DNA from: Posidonia oceanica
Lineage: Eukaryota; Streptophyta; Magnoliopsida; Alismatales; Posidoniaceae
Assembly: GCA_037176725.1 (NCBI GenBank)
Contig: JAZBRS010000059.1
Location: forward strand, 9,349,001-9,413,000
Reading direction: 5' to 3'
Length of the DNA stretch: 64,000 bases
The position numbers and the translations under genes are program-made. The notes beneath the pieces are model-generated. The model saw only the letters and a program-made list of their open reading frames with translations, searched no databases and was not told the DNA's origin. Position 1 is the first letter of the stretch. Each line of letters starts with the position of its first letter. This document shows, piece after piece, positions 23,181 to 34,900 of the stretch.

Positions 23181-26100
23181 ATGGCTTCCCAGAGCAAGAG
23201 CAACGGGGACAACAACCAGGTAGCAAAGTTCCTTCTTTTGAAAGCGTTAGAAAAAAGCCATCTTTTTTTTTCACGCAGAATTTTGGAGGAGAAAGGTGTA
23301 GAATCACGGTTGGGTCTGTAAAATTTTGATCTTGACGAACTGGGTCTCTTTCTTTTGCCAGGTTTTGGTGGAAGAGAAGGGTTTTGCGAGGATATTGACG
23401 CTGAACAGGCCGAGGCAGCTCAATGCTCTCTCCTTTCAGATGGTGGGTCTGTTTTTGATAGAAATAGACTGAAATTTTGTTCTATTCCGAATCGAATTTT
23501 TGCCTTAAAAAGTTTTCTTTTTCTCTCTCTTGTGAATCATGGAAAATGCATATTTAGCTATTTATTTATATTATCTGTCGTTGATTCGGCGATTTGTCCT
23601 ACTATGTTTATTGAAGGAAATTCTGAAAGGAATGTTGTTTGAAGAGAAACCTGTAGATAGTTCGAACAATATACATGCTTTAATGACTTAGATGAATTGG
23701 AAAACGTTAACGGTGTTCATACTAAACTGGAATTGAGTTTTGATGCTTCAGGCAGGAGTTTGCGTTTTCATACATGTTTATGTGAGCTTGTGCAAGCCCT
23801 ACTACCTAAAGTTGGAATACATATGCAATTGATGTGGTTTAAGCAAAATTTTAAGAATGCTCCAAGCTAACGAAATTGCAATTACAAAAGTAACTACCGT
23901 TGAGAATACACGTGTCTCTAAAACAGATACTTGTGATCCAACAAAAATCCTGTAGGTTTTTAATAAAGGCAATAGCTTCTGAAGAGGTTTTTGATTTTTC
24001 TACATTTATTGACCGTGCACAAGCTCTCTATGTAATTGGCTCTATGTTATTTCTGAAGCCATGGTTTATCAGCAGGAGTTTTCTATAGGTTACCTGACGC
24101 ATTTGATTGGATGTTTGCTATTTGTGCCTTAGGGCCTGTTTGTTTGTAGATTTATATGTACAAGATTATTTGTGGAATGGGTACATGAATGGTAACACAC
24201 CAGTAAGATGTTGACACATGGATCAAAAAACTATTTTAAAAAAAAAAAAAGAGGAAGAAGGAAAAAGCTAAGAGGAGTGGGCCTTTTGGTTTATTGCTCT
24301 CTAACAATATCTGACAATCATCAGATTTTTTAACAAACAGACCCTTAGTTTCTGTTTTTGTGAAAAGAATTAGACAATTTCAAATTCCTATGTTAGTTTA
24401 ATAGTTTATTGCTTAACTTATAATGTGGATAGAATATACACATGATCCTTTTCTAGTTGTAATTTATTGTGGGATGCTGTTGAAGCTTGCATATACCTTA
24501 GTCTCTATAGCTTTTTGTAGATACATTTTCTCAGACCGTATTACATTATGCAGATCAGGCCAATATCTCTGCGTGGTACTACTATACTGAGTTATCATAA
24601 GGTCTCTAGTTCACTGTATTATGCTACAGTTGACACTAAGCAATATATAATAAGCACGGTGATCTCTGGAAAAATTTCCTAGCCACTAACCAACAAATTT
24701 CATTGTGTTTTTCTTTCCAGATTTCACAGTTATTAAAGTTATTCATTGCCTACGAGGAAAACCCAGCAGTCAAGTTGGTGATTGTGAAGGTTTTGCTACT
24801 TTATTATGTTTGGACTTGATCTTAGTTCCAGTTGTTTTTTGAATGGAAAATCCAACGTCCCTATGTCTTTATTAACATAGCAAGTAATTTAAGTCAATGA
24901 TTTTATTTGCTCTAATATGATTCATGTAAAAACATAGTCTTGGATATGTACTTGCTTTAGAATTGGTACCTACTTGATCATTTTCCTTATATTTGGCCAA
25001 GGCTGCCTGCAATGTGTGTCTGTTTTGATGTGTCTTGCATATGTCTTCATAATATATTGTTCTCTTGAACTTTTGATATGTAACATCTAAGCACACTCTT
25101 TTCAGGCTATCGTTTTTATATGAAACACAATTTGTTGCAAATACTACCTCTGAATATGTGTTTTGTAATTTCTTTTTTAGTATTAATAAATACTCCAACC
25201 TTTATTTGCTCTATTAAGAAAATTTACGATGATATCACGTATTGAACAGCAATAAACATCAGCCTCCTCTGGCTCTATGCTAGCTTTTTACAACAAATTT
25301 TGATTCTATGCTTGATTAAGCTATGAGAAGATATACAAACATGCATACTTTTTGAATCCTTCTGTATATTCTGATACCAACCTTGTACTCCTCTTATTAG
25401 AGGTGTCCTTTTAAAAATGATATATGTTTAAGATAGCGTTTGGTAATGCTTATGGGAAAACAGATTATGGGAGCAGCATTTTTGAAAAATCTAGTCTCTA
25501 CAACTTTTTGAAATCGTTGTTTTTGAAAGATTTTATGCATAAACGAGAAGTTGGCATATTGAAATAATCTGGCATAAAAAATGGTGTTTAGTTTTTCAGG
25601 AATAAACATTTTTTTTTCAAAATCTGGTCCCAATAATCGTTATTAAATGGACCCTAAATGTCTATGGTCACTTCATATCTCCAAATAATTTTATGTGAGA
25701 GGGTTCTTTTGTATCTCTTTCATATCTATTTTAGGCAGATACAGGAAAATATAAAAAACTGTCTTTTTCATTTCCACTGAATTTTCTTGAAGCAAAAAGG
25801 TGGATGTCCATCAAGGTTATTGAATTATATCCCAAGTTACAGAAAGTAAACAAAAACAACTAAGGAAAGAACTACTTCAGATAACCATTCAGATGAGAAT
25901 TGTCGTATTTACATACACCTATGCCATACTAGTCTCTATGCTTCACTAGTAAAAAGCTTGGATGCTTTGTTTACGTTTCTATCCCTCATTGGTTTTAGGG
26001 AAAAGGACGATCATTTTGTGCGGGTGGTGATGTTGCAGCTGTGGTCCATGATATAAACCAAGGTATCATACTTCTGCACTATCAACATGTGTCCTTTTTT

Positions 26101-29100
26101 ATCTTTCGGCTTTTATGGAAAAATATCTATAACATCAGTGACTACACTATCAACATGTGTCTACAAAAATTTACTTTGAAAGAACTAAAATGAATTCTAT
26201 AGCATAGAGCCAGTGTCTGTGATTTTCCATAATTTTATAAAAAAATTCCAATTTAGGACATATTCGTTGACGCTTATCTCAATGTGTTTAATTATTTCTG
26301 CACTAGGAAATTGGAGAAGTGGAGGAGATTTTTTCTGGAATGAGTTCATATTAAATTATTTGATGGCGACATACATTAAACCTCAGGTAGCTTATTTCAA
26401 TTCCGTTGTCATTGTTTTTTAAAGAAATGTCTATCTTCTTAAACCTTTTCTATTTCTTTTATACTTGAACAAAATATTAATGTTGTTACTATACTAACAA
26501 AAGATAACATGGGCTGAAGGTTTCTTTTCTCAATGGGATTGTCATGGGAGGTGGAGCAGGTGTTTCCATACATGGGAAGTTCCGAATTGCAACAGAGAAT
26601 TCGGTATTGCCTTTGAAACGGTTTTAATACTGGTTATATATTTTGAGCTTAGAAATCTTCTATTATAGGCATACTTCTACATGTTCTTGTATGTTATTGT
26701 CTTTATTTTATCATACAAATACTATTTTCTTGACCGGTTTTCTAAGGGTTATAGCATGTAAAATTCTTGAAGAACTTACAAGGCCATTCCTCTTGAAGTT
26801 TGTCCATTGTGATTATCCATTGTTCTAGTGGTTGATTTATGCCCATGCTATCTTTTTACAGGTTTTTGCAATGCCTGAAACAGCACTTGGACTTTTTCCT
26901 GATATTGGTGCTTCATATTTTCTATCCAGGCTTCATGGATTCTTTGGTACATTTTCCAGATTGGATGTCATAATACATTTTCTTCATCATGCCATTGGCT
27001 TTCTTTGTCTCTCCTCATAAACACATTTTGTTGTTGACATGCAAAATCTTCAAATCCAAGTAGCAGTAGTTGTGTCTGAACTCTGAAGTGTTGATGGTGA
27101 ATTATAGGACTTTAGGAGTATTTATTTACATTTGAGGAAAGTACTTCAGCTTTTATGACATGCTCCATTTTCAAGGCTGAAGTTATATGTGGAGCATAAA
27201 TTAGGAAATGAAATGTATATTTTCCTTCTGCTAAAGTGTATAGTTTTTCTAGTTTATTCTGATGTTGATGTTGTTGGTATGTGGATTTTTTTCATGATTT
27301 GCCTATGAGCAATATAAATGCAGTGGTGGTGCTCATACAATATTTACTATGCCCTTCTGAGAGATTGTAAGCAATTATAGTATTCCTCTATCTGCTAAAT
27401 TGCGTACAACATAATAGTTAGGGTTTGATCATCTAGGATAGAAATTGCGTACAGGCAAAATAGAATTCTGCCTGCTACTGAGGGACTGGATACTTACGGT
27501 TCAAATTGCGTGACGTGGTGGTGGATAGTCCAATTGAACTGGATTATGCTTCTATTTCTAAATCTATCTTCATCTCAGAAAAATGTAATGCTTTTGTCTA
27601 CCCAATGGTTCTTTCCTTTTTCTGTCTTCCTGATTCTCTTCAACATTTCTCTACATGGTCTTTTCAACCTAGGCACATGCAAGTATTTTTATCATGTTGC
27701 CTTCACCAAGCAGTTAAACCAGTTTTTCTACTGATAATTTTGTGTTTTAACTTCTCATAGGGGAATATGTGGGACTCACTGGTGTGAGACTGGATGGTTC
27801 TGAAATGCTAGCATGTGGGCTCGCAACTCACTTTGTTCCTTCCAAGGTATATTTACTACCTCACTTGGAGGTCAGACTCCAGGAAAACTGCAGATTAGAC
27901 ATTCAACAATGTGTATATGAAGCTCTGCATGGTAGCTTTTATATTGAAGTGGCAAAATATACATGTCTAGCTGCGTTGCTTCTACTGGATTTCCACTTGA
28001 TGCAATTGTAAATATCTGCCTCCATTACGAACAATAACCAACAAATCCACCATCTTCATGTTGAGACAAACATGAGCTAATGTTTCTGAGGTTCTCCTTG
28101 AACATGTTATTCATGTGCATTGCCCAGGAATGGTGAATTTTTTTTCATAAAATCAACTTAAATGAAGTGTTTTTATCATTCGAAACTTTGGACTATTTCA
28201 GATTTAATTACAAAGACTCATACATGCTGAAAATGTACATTTGCTCTAGTCATCCAAATTTTATACAGTATGCAAGTAGAGCATTTCAGTTTTCTAGATT
28301 TCCTAGATGAAAAATTAGACCTGTTTTAGCCCTGCTTTTGTGAAAAACTTGGGAAGCAAAATTATGTTAGTGTTCTCTTTCTCTCCTTGACTCTTATAGT
28401 CCGCAGTTTTGGTGTCCCTGTCCATATATTCTGAGAGATTCAGTTTGTGTAGTTGTGAACAATCTTTCAATTAATATATGTTTGTGCTGGAACTGAAACT
28501 GGTTAAATGGAGTCGTCAGATTCTAATTTTACTGTATCAGTTGACAGGTTTTATCTTTGCTTGAAGAGTCACTGGTTGAAGCAGGCTCTTCAGATCCTGC
28601 TGTTATTTCTTCCATTCTTGACAGGTTTTCGAGGATGGTTCCTCTCAAAACAACTAGTGCGTATAACAAGTGAGGCTTCTTTGTTCCTCTTATGTCCTTT
28701 TCCCTAGGATCTCTTTGATGATGAGTTTTTATAATGTCAATTAAGTGCAATGACTTTATTTAGCATTCGTTGTTTGTTATGCGAGGGAATCTTGCTTGGT
28801 AATTTGCCTTAACCATTTATGAGAAAACTTACACAAGAAGGATATTATAAGAGAATAGGCCCCTTGTCTTTTATTACATGAGAGTATTAGACTTTTGCAC
28901 GCTTTGAAGCAAATAGATTTTGTCTAGTTCCTCGTCTGATAACCTATAACTGCTGGGTTATTTAGTAAGAGGAACATAACAGAACATAACTGCCAAATCA
29001 CATACTGCTGTCGCTGCAAAAGTTGCTCAATCTTGTCCACATGCTCAATTTTTGTCTAACAATGATTCTTTCTTTTTTTCTTGTTTGGAGATGTGATCAT

Positions 29101-30245
29101 TTCTTTCTTTTGTTTGATGTAGGTTGGATATAATCGACAAGTGCTTTTCTAAAGGGACGGTTGAAGAAATAATTATTGCTCTTGTATGTTTATACTATAT
29201 ATATTTCTAAGAACGAAATTAACTTTGTTAGCTTGATTAAATATGCTTCTTTATAATGGTTTCGTTCTCCTAGTATATTATATTATTGTGTTAGGTTTTG
29301 TACTCTATCTTTCTGATAATCTGATGGTTCAGCATGGAGCATAATGCCTTTATGATGTGTGTTGTATGTTGTAGGAGGAGGAGGTTGTTAGCCATCCCGA
29401 AGAGTGGATTGAAAACGCAATTCAGTTGCTGAAGAAGGCCTCCCCTTCCAGTCTAAAGATTACTCTCAGATCGGTATGGAATAAAAATAACCTTGCATAC
29501 TTGAAGTTGTGGGCTTCTCTTGAATGTGTTATCCTCTCTTTATGTGCATGAGTTATTTTTGAGCTCGCAAAAGAAAACATCTATCAAGGTTATTTTAGTT
29601 ATTTTTCCAGCTTTTATGTGTCATCTCATGCTGCCATACGACAAAAGTACATCCTTGATGGTGGGGGAGGAACTAGACATCTTACATGATTATGCCAGAT
29701 GATAGTGTTAATGTCTAGCCAACTTGTTTGCTATTTACATATGAATAATTAGTTATCCCCGCTTCCCCTTGATTTAATATATAGATATGCATACGAGTTC
29801 CCTCCCTTCTTTCTATTTTGTAATTTATTTTTAAATAGACATCTAAAAGCTCTAGAGTTCTCTATTATTGAGTTAAAACATGCATGAAACTAACATAGGA
29901 AAAAAGTCATGGCCTTGAGTGAACTTCTTTTGTGTGCGGTGCTCTACTTGCAACCTCATGATTATCCTTAAAAGGCCTTATTTTGTTCAAATCCGCAATT
30001 TTTAGGCATGGAAGAAAGGAAAAAGTACAATGCGCCTTGTATTCAAATATTGATCCTCGAATTCGTGTTTCGTACCTCGTGACTTTTTTAAGATAACTAA
30101 GTTGATGGGAACCCTCCATCATCAATATTCAACTACAATATATTTTTGATGTCTGTGAGATTCAAACCCTGGATGTCCTGTATTACCACAGGAGACTTTG
30201 TTGGCAGCATGTTGATCACCTAGTTTACATTTTTTCGAGTTTTGT

Positions 30246-30288
<43 letters not shown>

Positions 30289-30743
30289 ACGACTCCATGA
30301 ACACAGATTAGAGAGGGAAGGATGCAAGGAATTGATCAGTGCCTTGTCAGAGAGTACAGAATGTGCTGTCACGTTTTGCGGAAAGACGTCAGCAAAGATT
30401 TCTTTGAGGTCAGTCGGTTTCTGTATTCACTCTCTTGTTTCTTCTACTTTGCAGTGCCTTATTACTACCTTTATCGCAGGGTTGCAGGGCTTTACTGGTG
30501 GATAAGGACAAAAACCCAAAGGTATTCTCCTTTCTCTTTAACTGTTTTTTCTGTAGCAGATAAACCTTCAAACTCACATAAAATTTTCCTCCCAACTTGC
30601 AGTGGGAGCCCTCTAAACTGGAGCTGATGACAGATGAAATGGTGGATAAATTTTTTGAGAAAGTGGATGATGTGGACTGGGAAGACCTGAGACTTCCATA
30701 CAGAAGGAGCTCTACTACCATCAGGGGATTATCAAAACTCTGA
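23181..30743 (+). CDS. CHY1: 3-hydroxyisobutyryl-CoA hydrolase 1 (CHY1-type, peroxisomal)
   Basis: CHY1 hydrolyses 3-hydroxyisobutyryl-CoA in valine breakdown and belongs to the enoyl-CoA hydratase/isomerase fold. Fourteen exons: 23181-23219, 23362-23442, 24721-24789, 25999-26062, 26307-26386, 26520-26603, 26862-26946, 27761-27846, 28548-28669, 29123-29183, 29375-29473, 30307-30408, 30480-30521 and 30603-30743, giving 384 aa (Arabidopsis CHY1 is about 378). Key motifs are [16 protein letters not shown] (about 25-40), FCAGGD (69-74), the oxyanion-hole GIVMGGGAG (117-125), and [15 protein letters not shown] (143-157) with the acid residues Glu145 and Asp153. The protein ends in SKL, a PTS1 peroxisomal signal. 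Upstream in-frame ATGs at 23073 and 23103 would add 36 or 26 residues unlike the family, so 23181 was chosen. Introns hold two MITE-like repeats and a TC microsatellite. Confidence 0.96.
24130..24347. mobile_element. MITE in CHY1 intron 2
   Basis: The left end TAGGGCCTGTTTGTTTGTAG and the right end AACAAACAGACCCTTA are imperfect inverted repeats of the common plant hAT-MITE type. The 218-bp interior is non-coding. No matching 8-bp TSD is visible. Confidence 0.65.
25434..25655. mobile_element. MITE-like repeat in CHY1 intron 3 (uninterrupted copy)
   Basis: This 222-bp element starts TAGCGTTTGGTAATGC, and its right end reverse-complements to TAGGGTCCATTTAATAAC. A diverged second copy at about 33099-33968 matches along its whole length except for a 638-bp insertion, so this copy represents the empty state. 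No TSD is clear. Confidence 0.65.
30250..30288. repeat. TC microsatellite near the acceptor of CHY1 exon 12
   Basis: About nineteen TC units end some 18 bases before the CAG acceptor of exon 12 (exon starts 30307). It may act as part of the polypyrimidine tract. Confidence 0.9.
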
Positions 30744-31915
30744 AATGTTCTTTAAAACTTTGCAACATTATTGTACTGTTGTTCAAGGTCAAATGTTAGC
30801 AGAGGTGGAACAATACTTATTTTTCACTTCCATTGAAGCTGGCTTGCTATTGGCTGTGGAATATACATCAATGTTTCTGCATTTTGCCTCTCCCAAGCCC
30901 TAGTTATCCATCTTTTCAGTGGAAAAGCTCTGGTTCTAGTAAAAGAAAACAGGTTATGCACATTGAAATAGTCTGCAATTCTCTACCAATTCCATGACCT
31001 TTTCCAACAGCCTTTTTGATCAGTGCCATGGTAGCACTTTGGGATTGGCTCATGTTCGTTAAGAAAAAGCAGTTTGAGGTACTATATGTGGGGTCAATCG
31101 ATAGACTCCTCAAAAGCAAATTGATTTGTATTTTGCAATCATAATTCATAAGACCAGCAGGATGGTAATACTTAAATTACTGGCTTGTCCCAGTCATCAA
31201 CATAAAGGGGAGATTAAAGTGACATGTACTATTAATAAATAATGTTGCAGTGTACTGTTTTACATTAGACTTCATTTTTTGTGTTTTTTGATCCTATATA
31301 TGAAGTAATTTTTCTACGGTTAGTGATATCTAATCCATAATCCCTGTATTTTCTATTTCTACATTGGTTTGGGTTCGAAATATGTGTAGTGTTGTGGGTT
31401 ATCTTCTTTGTTACAATTGTTAGTTCCATCTTAAGAACCATGACAGCAATGCTCAGAAACACTAGTTGCCCGTGTAAATATTGTGGAATAAAGTTTGTTC
31501 TCGCTCATGGTGATGAGCTTCTCACAAGTAAATCTGAATAATGGAAACTGTTTGAAGTCAATCGTGATGGATTTATTTCTCCATGCAACCACTGAGATGC
31601 TGAAAACATTGTAGTGTCAACAAACAGGTAAGCCTCTTGCTCGCAGGACATACTACTCATCCGAACATTGCTCAAAATGGCTTGCACAAAGGCTACCTCA
31701 ACCTACTATAATGCACAGACGTAGTAACATATATATTTCCGACTTAGCCTTTCCAATCTCTGCTTGAAATATACGTTTCTCGGTCTTATTTCACATATAA
31801 AACATTCCAAAACTTCTTATTGCAAGGATGCATGTGTAAGGTAAAACTGCTGCCATACTGGAAGTGGATTGAATTGACTCTCAGGAGTTCGGCATCTACC
31901 AAATTTCTGATTTCC
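30744..31915. other. convergent 3' regions of CHY1 and LOL1
   Basis: This 1.2-kb spacer between two stop codons must hold both 3' UTRs. A plus-strand AATAAA-like signal (TAATAAATAA) lies near 31233. No other gene, repeat or element is recognised. Confidence 0.5.
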
Positions 31916-34900
31916 TCAGATGCTGAATTTCTGCTCTGTACTTGGGGCAGCCTGCTGCACAAAATGATATACAATGTTAACATCATTCGGCATTTTCAAA
32001 TATTTGCAAAATCATCGATTTTTTCGAATAATTCATTATGAGATTGAGGGAGGGCTCAGTCTGCTAGAAAGCACACATTAAAAAAAGGGAAAATTTGCTA
32101 AAAAAATACTGAGCAATGCTAAAAGAGAAAGGATTTCAATGAAATTTAAGTGGACACTGACCCCAACTGAAGTTACAAAATTGCAAACTGCACATTTCAC
32201 AGATCGTGCTCCATACTGGTACATCAGTAGCATTCGGCAGTTCCCGCAATTTACATGCGCGACCTTATTAGCTGGCAAGAACATGGTATATTCATGTGAT
32301 GTAATTGTAGTAGTAGGAATTCTCTCAAATGAGCAATTATTTCAAATGCTAAGACAAGCAATATTTTTAGTTTTGTGACCAGGCATCATCAAATTTCAGT
32401 TGAAGCATTGAAACGAAACGAGTGCTGCTGCAAACTGATCAGCTTCGGTTGCAGAAATCGGATATAATCTGTTGATGGATAGATTAGGCTTTTCCATTAT
32501 CAAACAAAAGACTAGGCTTTTCTTTTAGCTCCTCTTTGAATATAGAATAAGAAAATTAGTAATAAGTGGAAAGTGATATTGATATTCTAAAAGTATTGAT
32601 ATTCTGTTTGGAAGTGAATTTCTTTTAAAAACGAATAAGTATGTATAGAGAGATATTCTAGTTTAGATGAAAAGTGAAATAAGTATCAGAATAAGTGTTG
32701 GAATAAGTAGAAAATATGTAGATTAATAATAATCAACTTGATTATTAAGATATATATCTAATTAAAAATATGTATACATCATATTATATATGTATTAATT
32801 TTTAAACAAAAAATAAACACACCGTATACATACATATATCAGAATAACTTAGCGGAATAACTTTATTCTATCATTTCCGCGGAATAGCTATTTTAGAATA
32901 GGTAAATCAGAATAAGAATTACTATTCTACTTTTATTCCATTTTTTGACTTGCCAAATGGAATTGTAATTCCAATTCTGATTTTATCCAGGTTCCAAACA
33001 GGGACTTAGGATTTTATGTAAACATGAATGAAAAAAATGTTCAACAGTATAGTGATAGATCTTGTGGTTCCATTGTGCCACAACACTAGATAGTGACTTA
33101 AGTAGTGTTCTTATGAAAAAACAGATTATACCTATAAGCAATGCTTTTGAAAAAGTTAGTCTCCACAGTTTTTTAAAACCAATATTTTTGAAAACTTTTA
33201 TGCACAAACAAGAAGTTGACATATTAAAATAATCTAGCATAAAAAAAGATGTTTGGTAGGGGTAAGTATTCAAACCGTCCAAACTGATTAACCAAACTAA
33301 ATCGAATCATTTTTAGTGGTTCAGTTCGATTTTTCAAATTCAGTGGTTCGGTTCGATTTGAAATATCTCTAAATCGATCCATATGGTTTGGTTTGTGGTT
33401 TCAGGAGCGGCTTAACAAAATCGAACCGAACCAATAGGTTATATATGTACCTTACATATTTAAATCACTAACATGTTACATTATATGATACTATTATATT
33501 AATATATGCAATATACTTAGATTATATTTAATATTTATTTGCTATTTTGAAATTTTATATTGTGGTCGAATTCCTCTATATAATTTAATATTATGGCCAG
33601 GTCAGTTGTTTTCTTAATGGGATTTTATATTCTGTCTAAAAAAAAAGTGTTGTTGTTTGTGGATTAGATTTGCATTCAGAGTTTTAATATTTGTATCATA
33701 TTTCACTTTTTGACATGATATACAGTAAGAAGGAGAAAAGAAAATATATCAACACCTTATTATTTCTATATATTTTATTAAATAGTTAAACCACAAAAAG
33801 CTGAACCAAACCAAACTGATTTTGACTGGTTTGGTTCCGTTCCAATAGGTAGAATGGTTCAGTTCGGTTTGAAAATTGTTCAAACTCATATTTATGGTTT
33901 GGTTCAGTTTTTCAGGAATAAATATATTTTTTAAAAAATTAATCCTAATATTCGTTAACAAACGGATGGAGGTTCAATGTCCAAGTGATGTTCAAACTAG
34001 GACCACATAGTTCATCCTACTTGCATTATTATTTATGGTCCTGTGCATTATCTCTGAAGACACAATCATGGAAATTCTCTCTTCACTCATCAGCAAGCAC
34101 TTTATGCAGAGTCAGGAGAGAAATTTAATAAGAAGAAAAGGCAGTCAGGAAGAAAATCCAGTCTTCTTTGGATGCAAGTAGCTGTTTTAACTCTTTTAAG
34201 CAATGCTATGGAGAAAATACAGTTTGTCTTTCTCAAATATTCGTATTTTTTAATTTAGTATTTTAAAATTTTTTTCGTTACAACTTACCTCCTTAACTAT
34301 GATGAATTAGAACAAACATCTTTTTTGAATAAACAACGTTAAATTTTTACATGATTTGACAATTTTACACTCTGTAATTTACCATTCTATGTTACAACTT
34401 GTTTCCCTCAACTATTCACGTTTTTCAGTTTAGTATCTTAAACTTTTTTCGTTACAACTTGTCCATTTCAAGAGTTAAATTACAGTTTACCTTCCTTAAC
34501 TATTTGAGTTTTGTAACTTAATACCATAAACTTTTTTTCGTTACAACTTGTTCTCTTTAATTATGGTAAATTATAATAAACCGCCTTTTTAGGTAAACGC
34601 TGTTAAAATTTTGCTTTATTTGACTGTTTTACCTTTAGTTACACGTAATCCATTTCTCAGTCCTATGGAATTCGACCTGAACGTTACCCTTAAGGAACCC
34701 TTTCTTCTTCATCCACACTCCACCCGACACAAATCTCAGTCATCGATATCCTTTCCAAGTGGATTGAGACATTCGGTTGAGATATACTTGATGATGACAA
34801 GGAAGAAGCTCGATATCTTTCTATGGTGTTGACGAAACTTGAGATTATCAGTTCATTAAGAAAAAAAGAAAAAAAGTTTAAGAAAGAAGGTGAAAGGAGA

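Noticed and set aside
24130..24347. 8-bp TSD for the CHY1 intron 2 MITE
   Set aside because: The flanking 8-mers do not match, so the element is called on its inverted termini only.
30410..30721. 103-residue minus-strand ORF over the CHY1 3' exons
   Set aside because: It is antisense to exons 13-14, whose plus-strand reading is strongly conserved.
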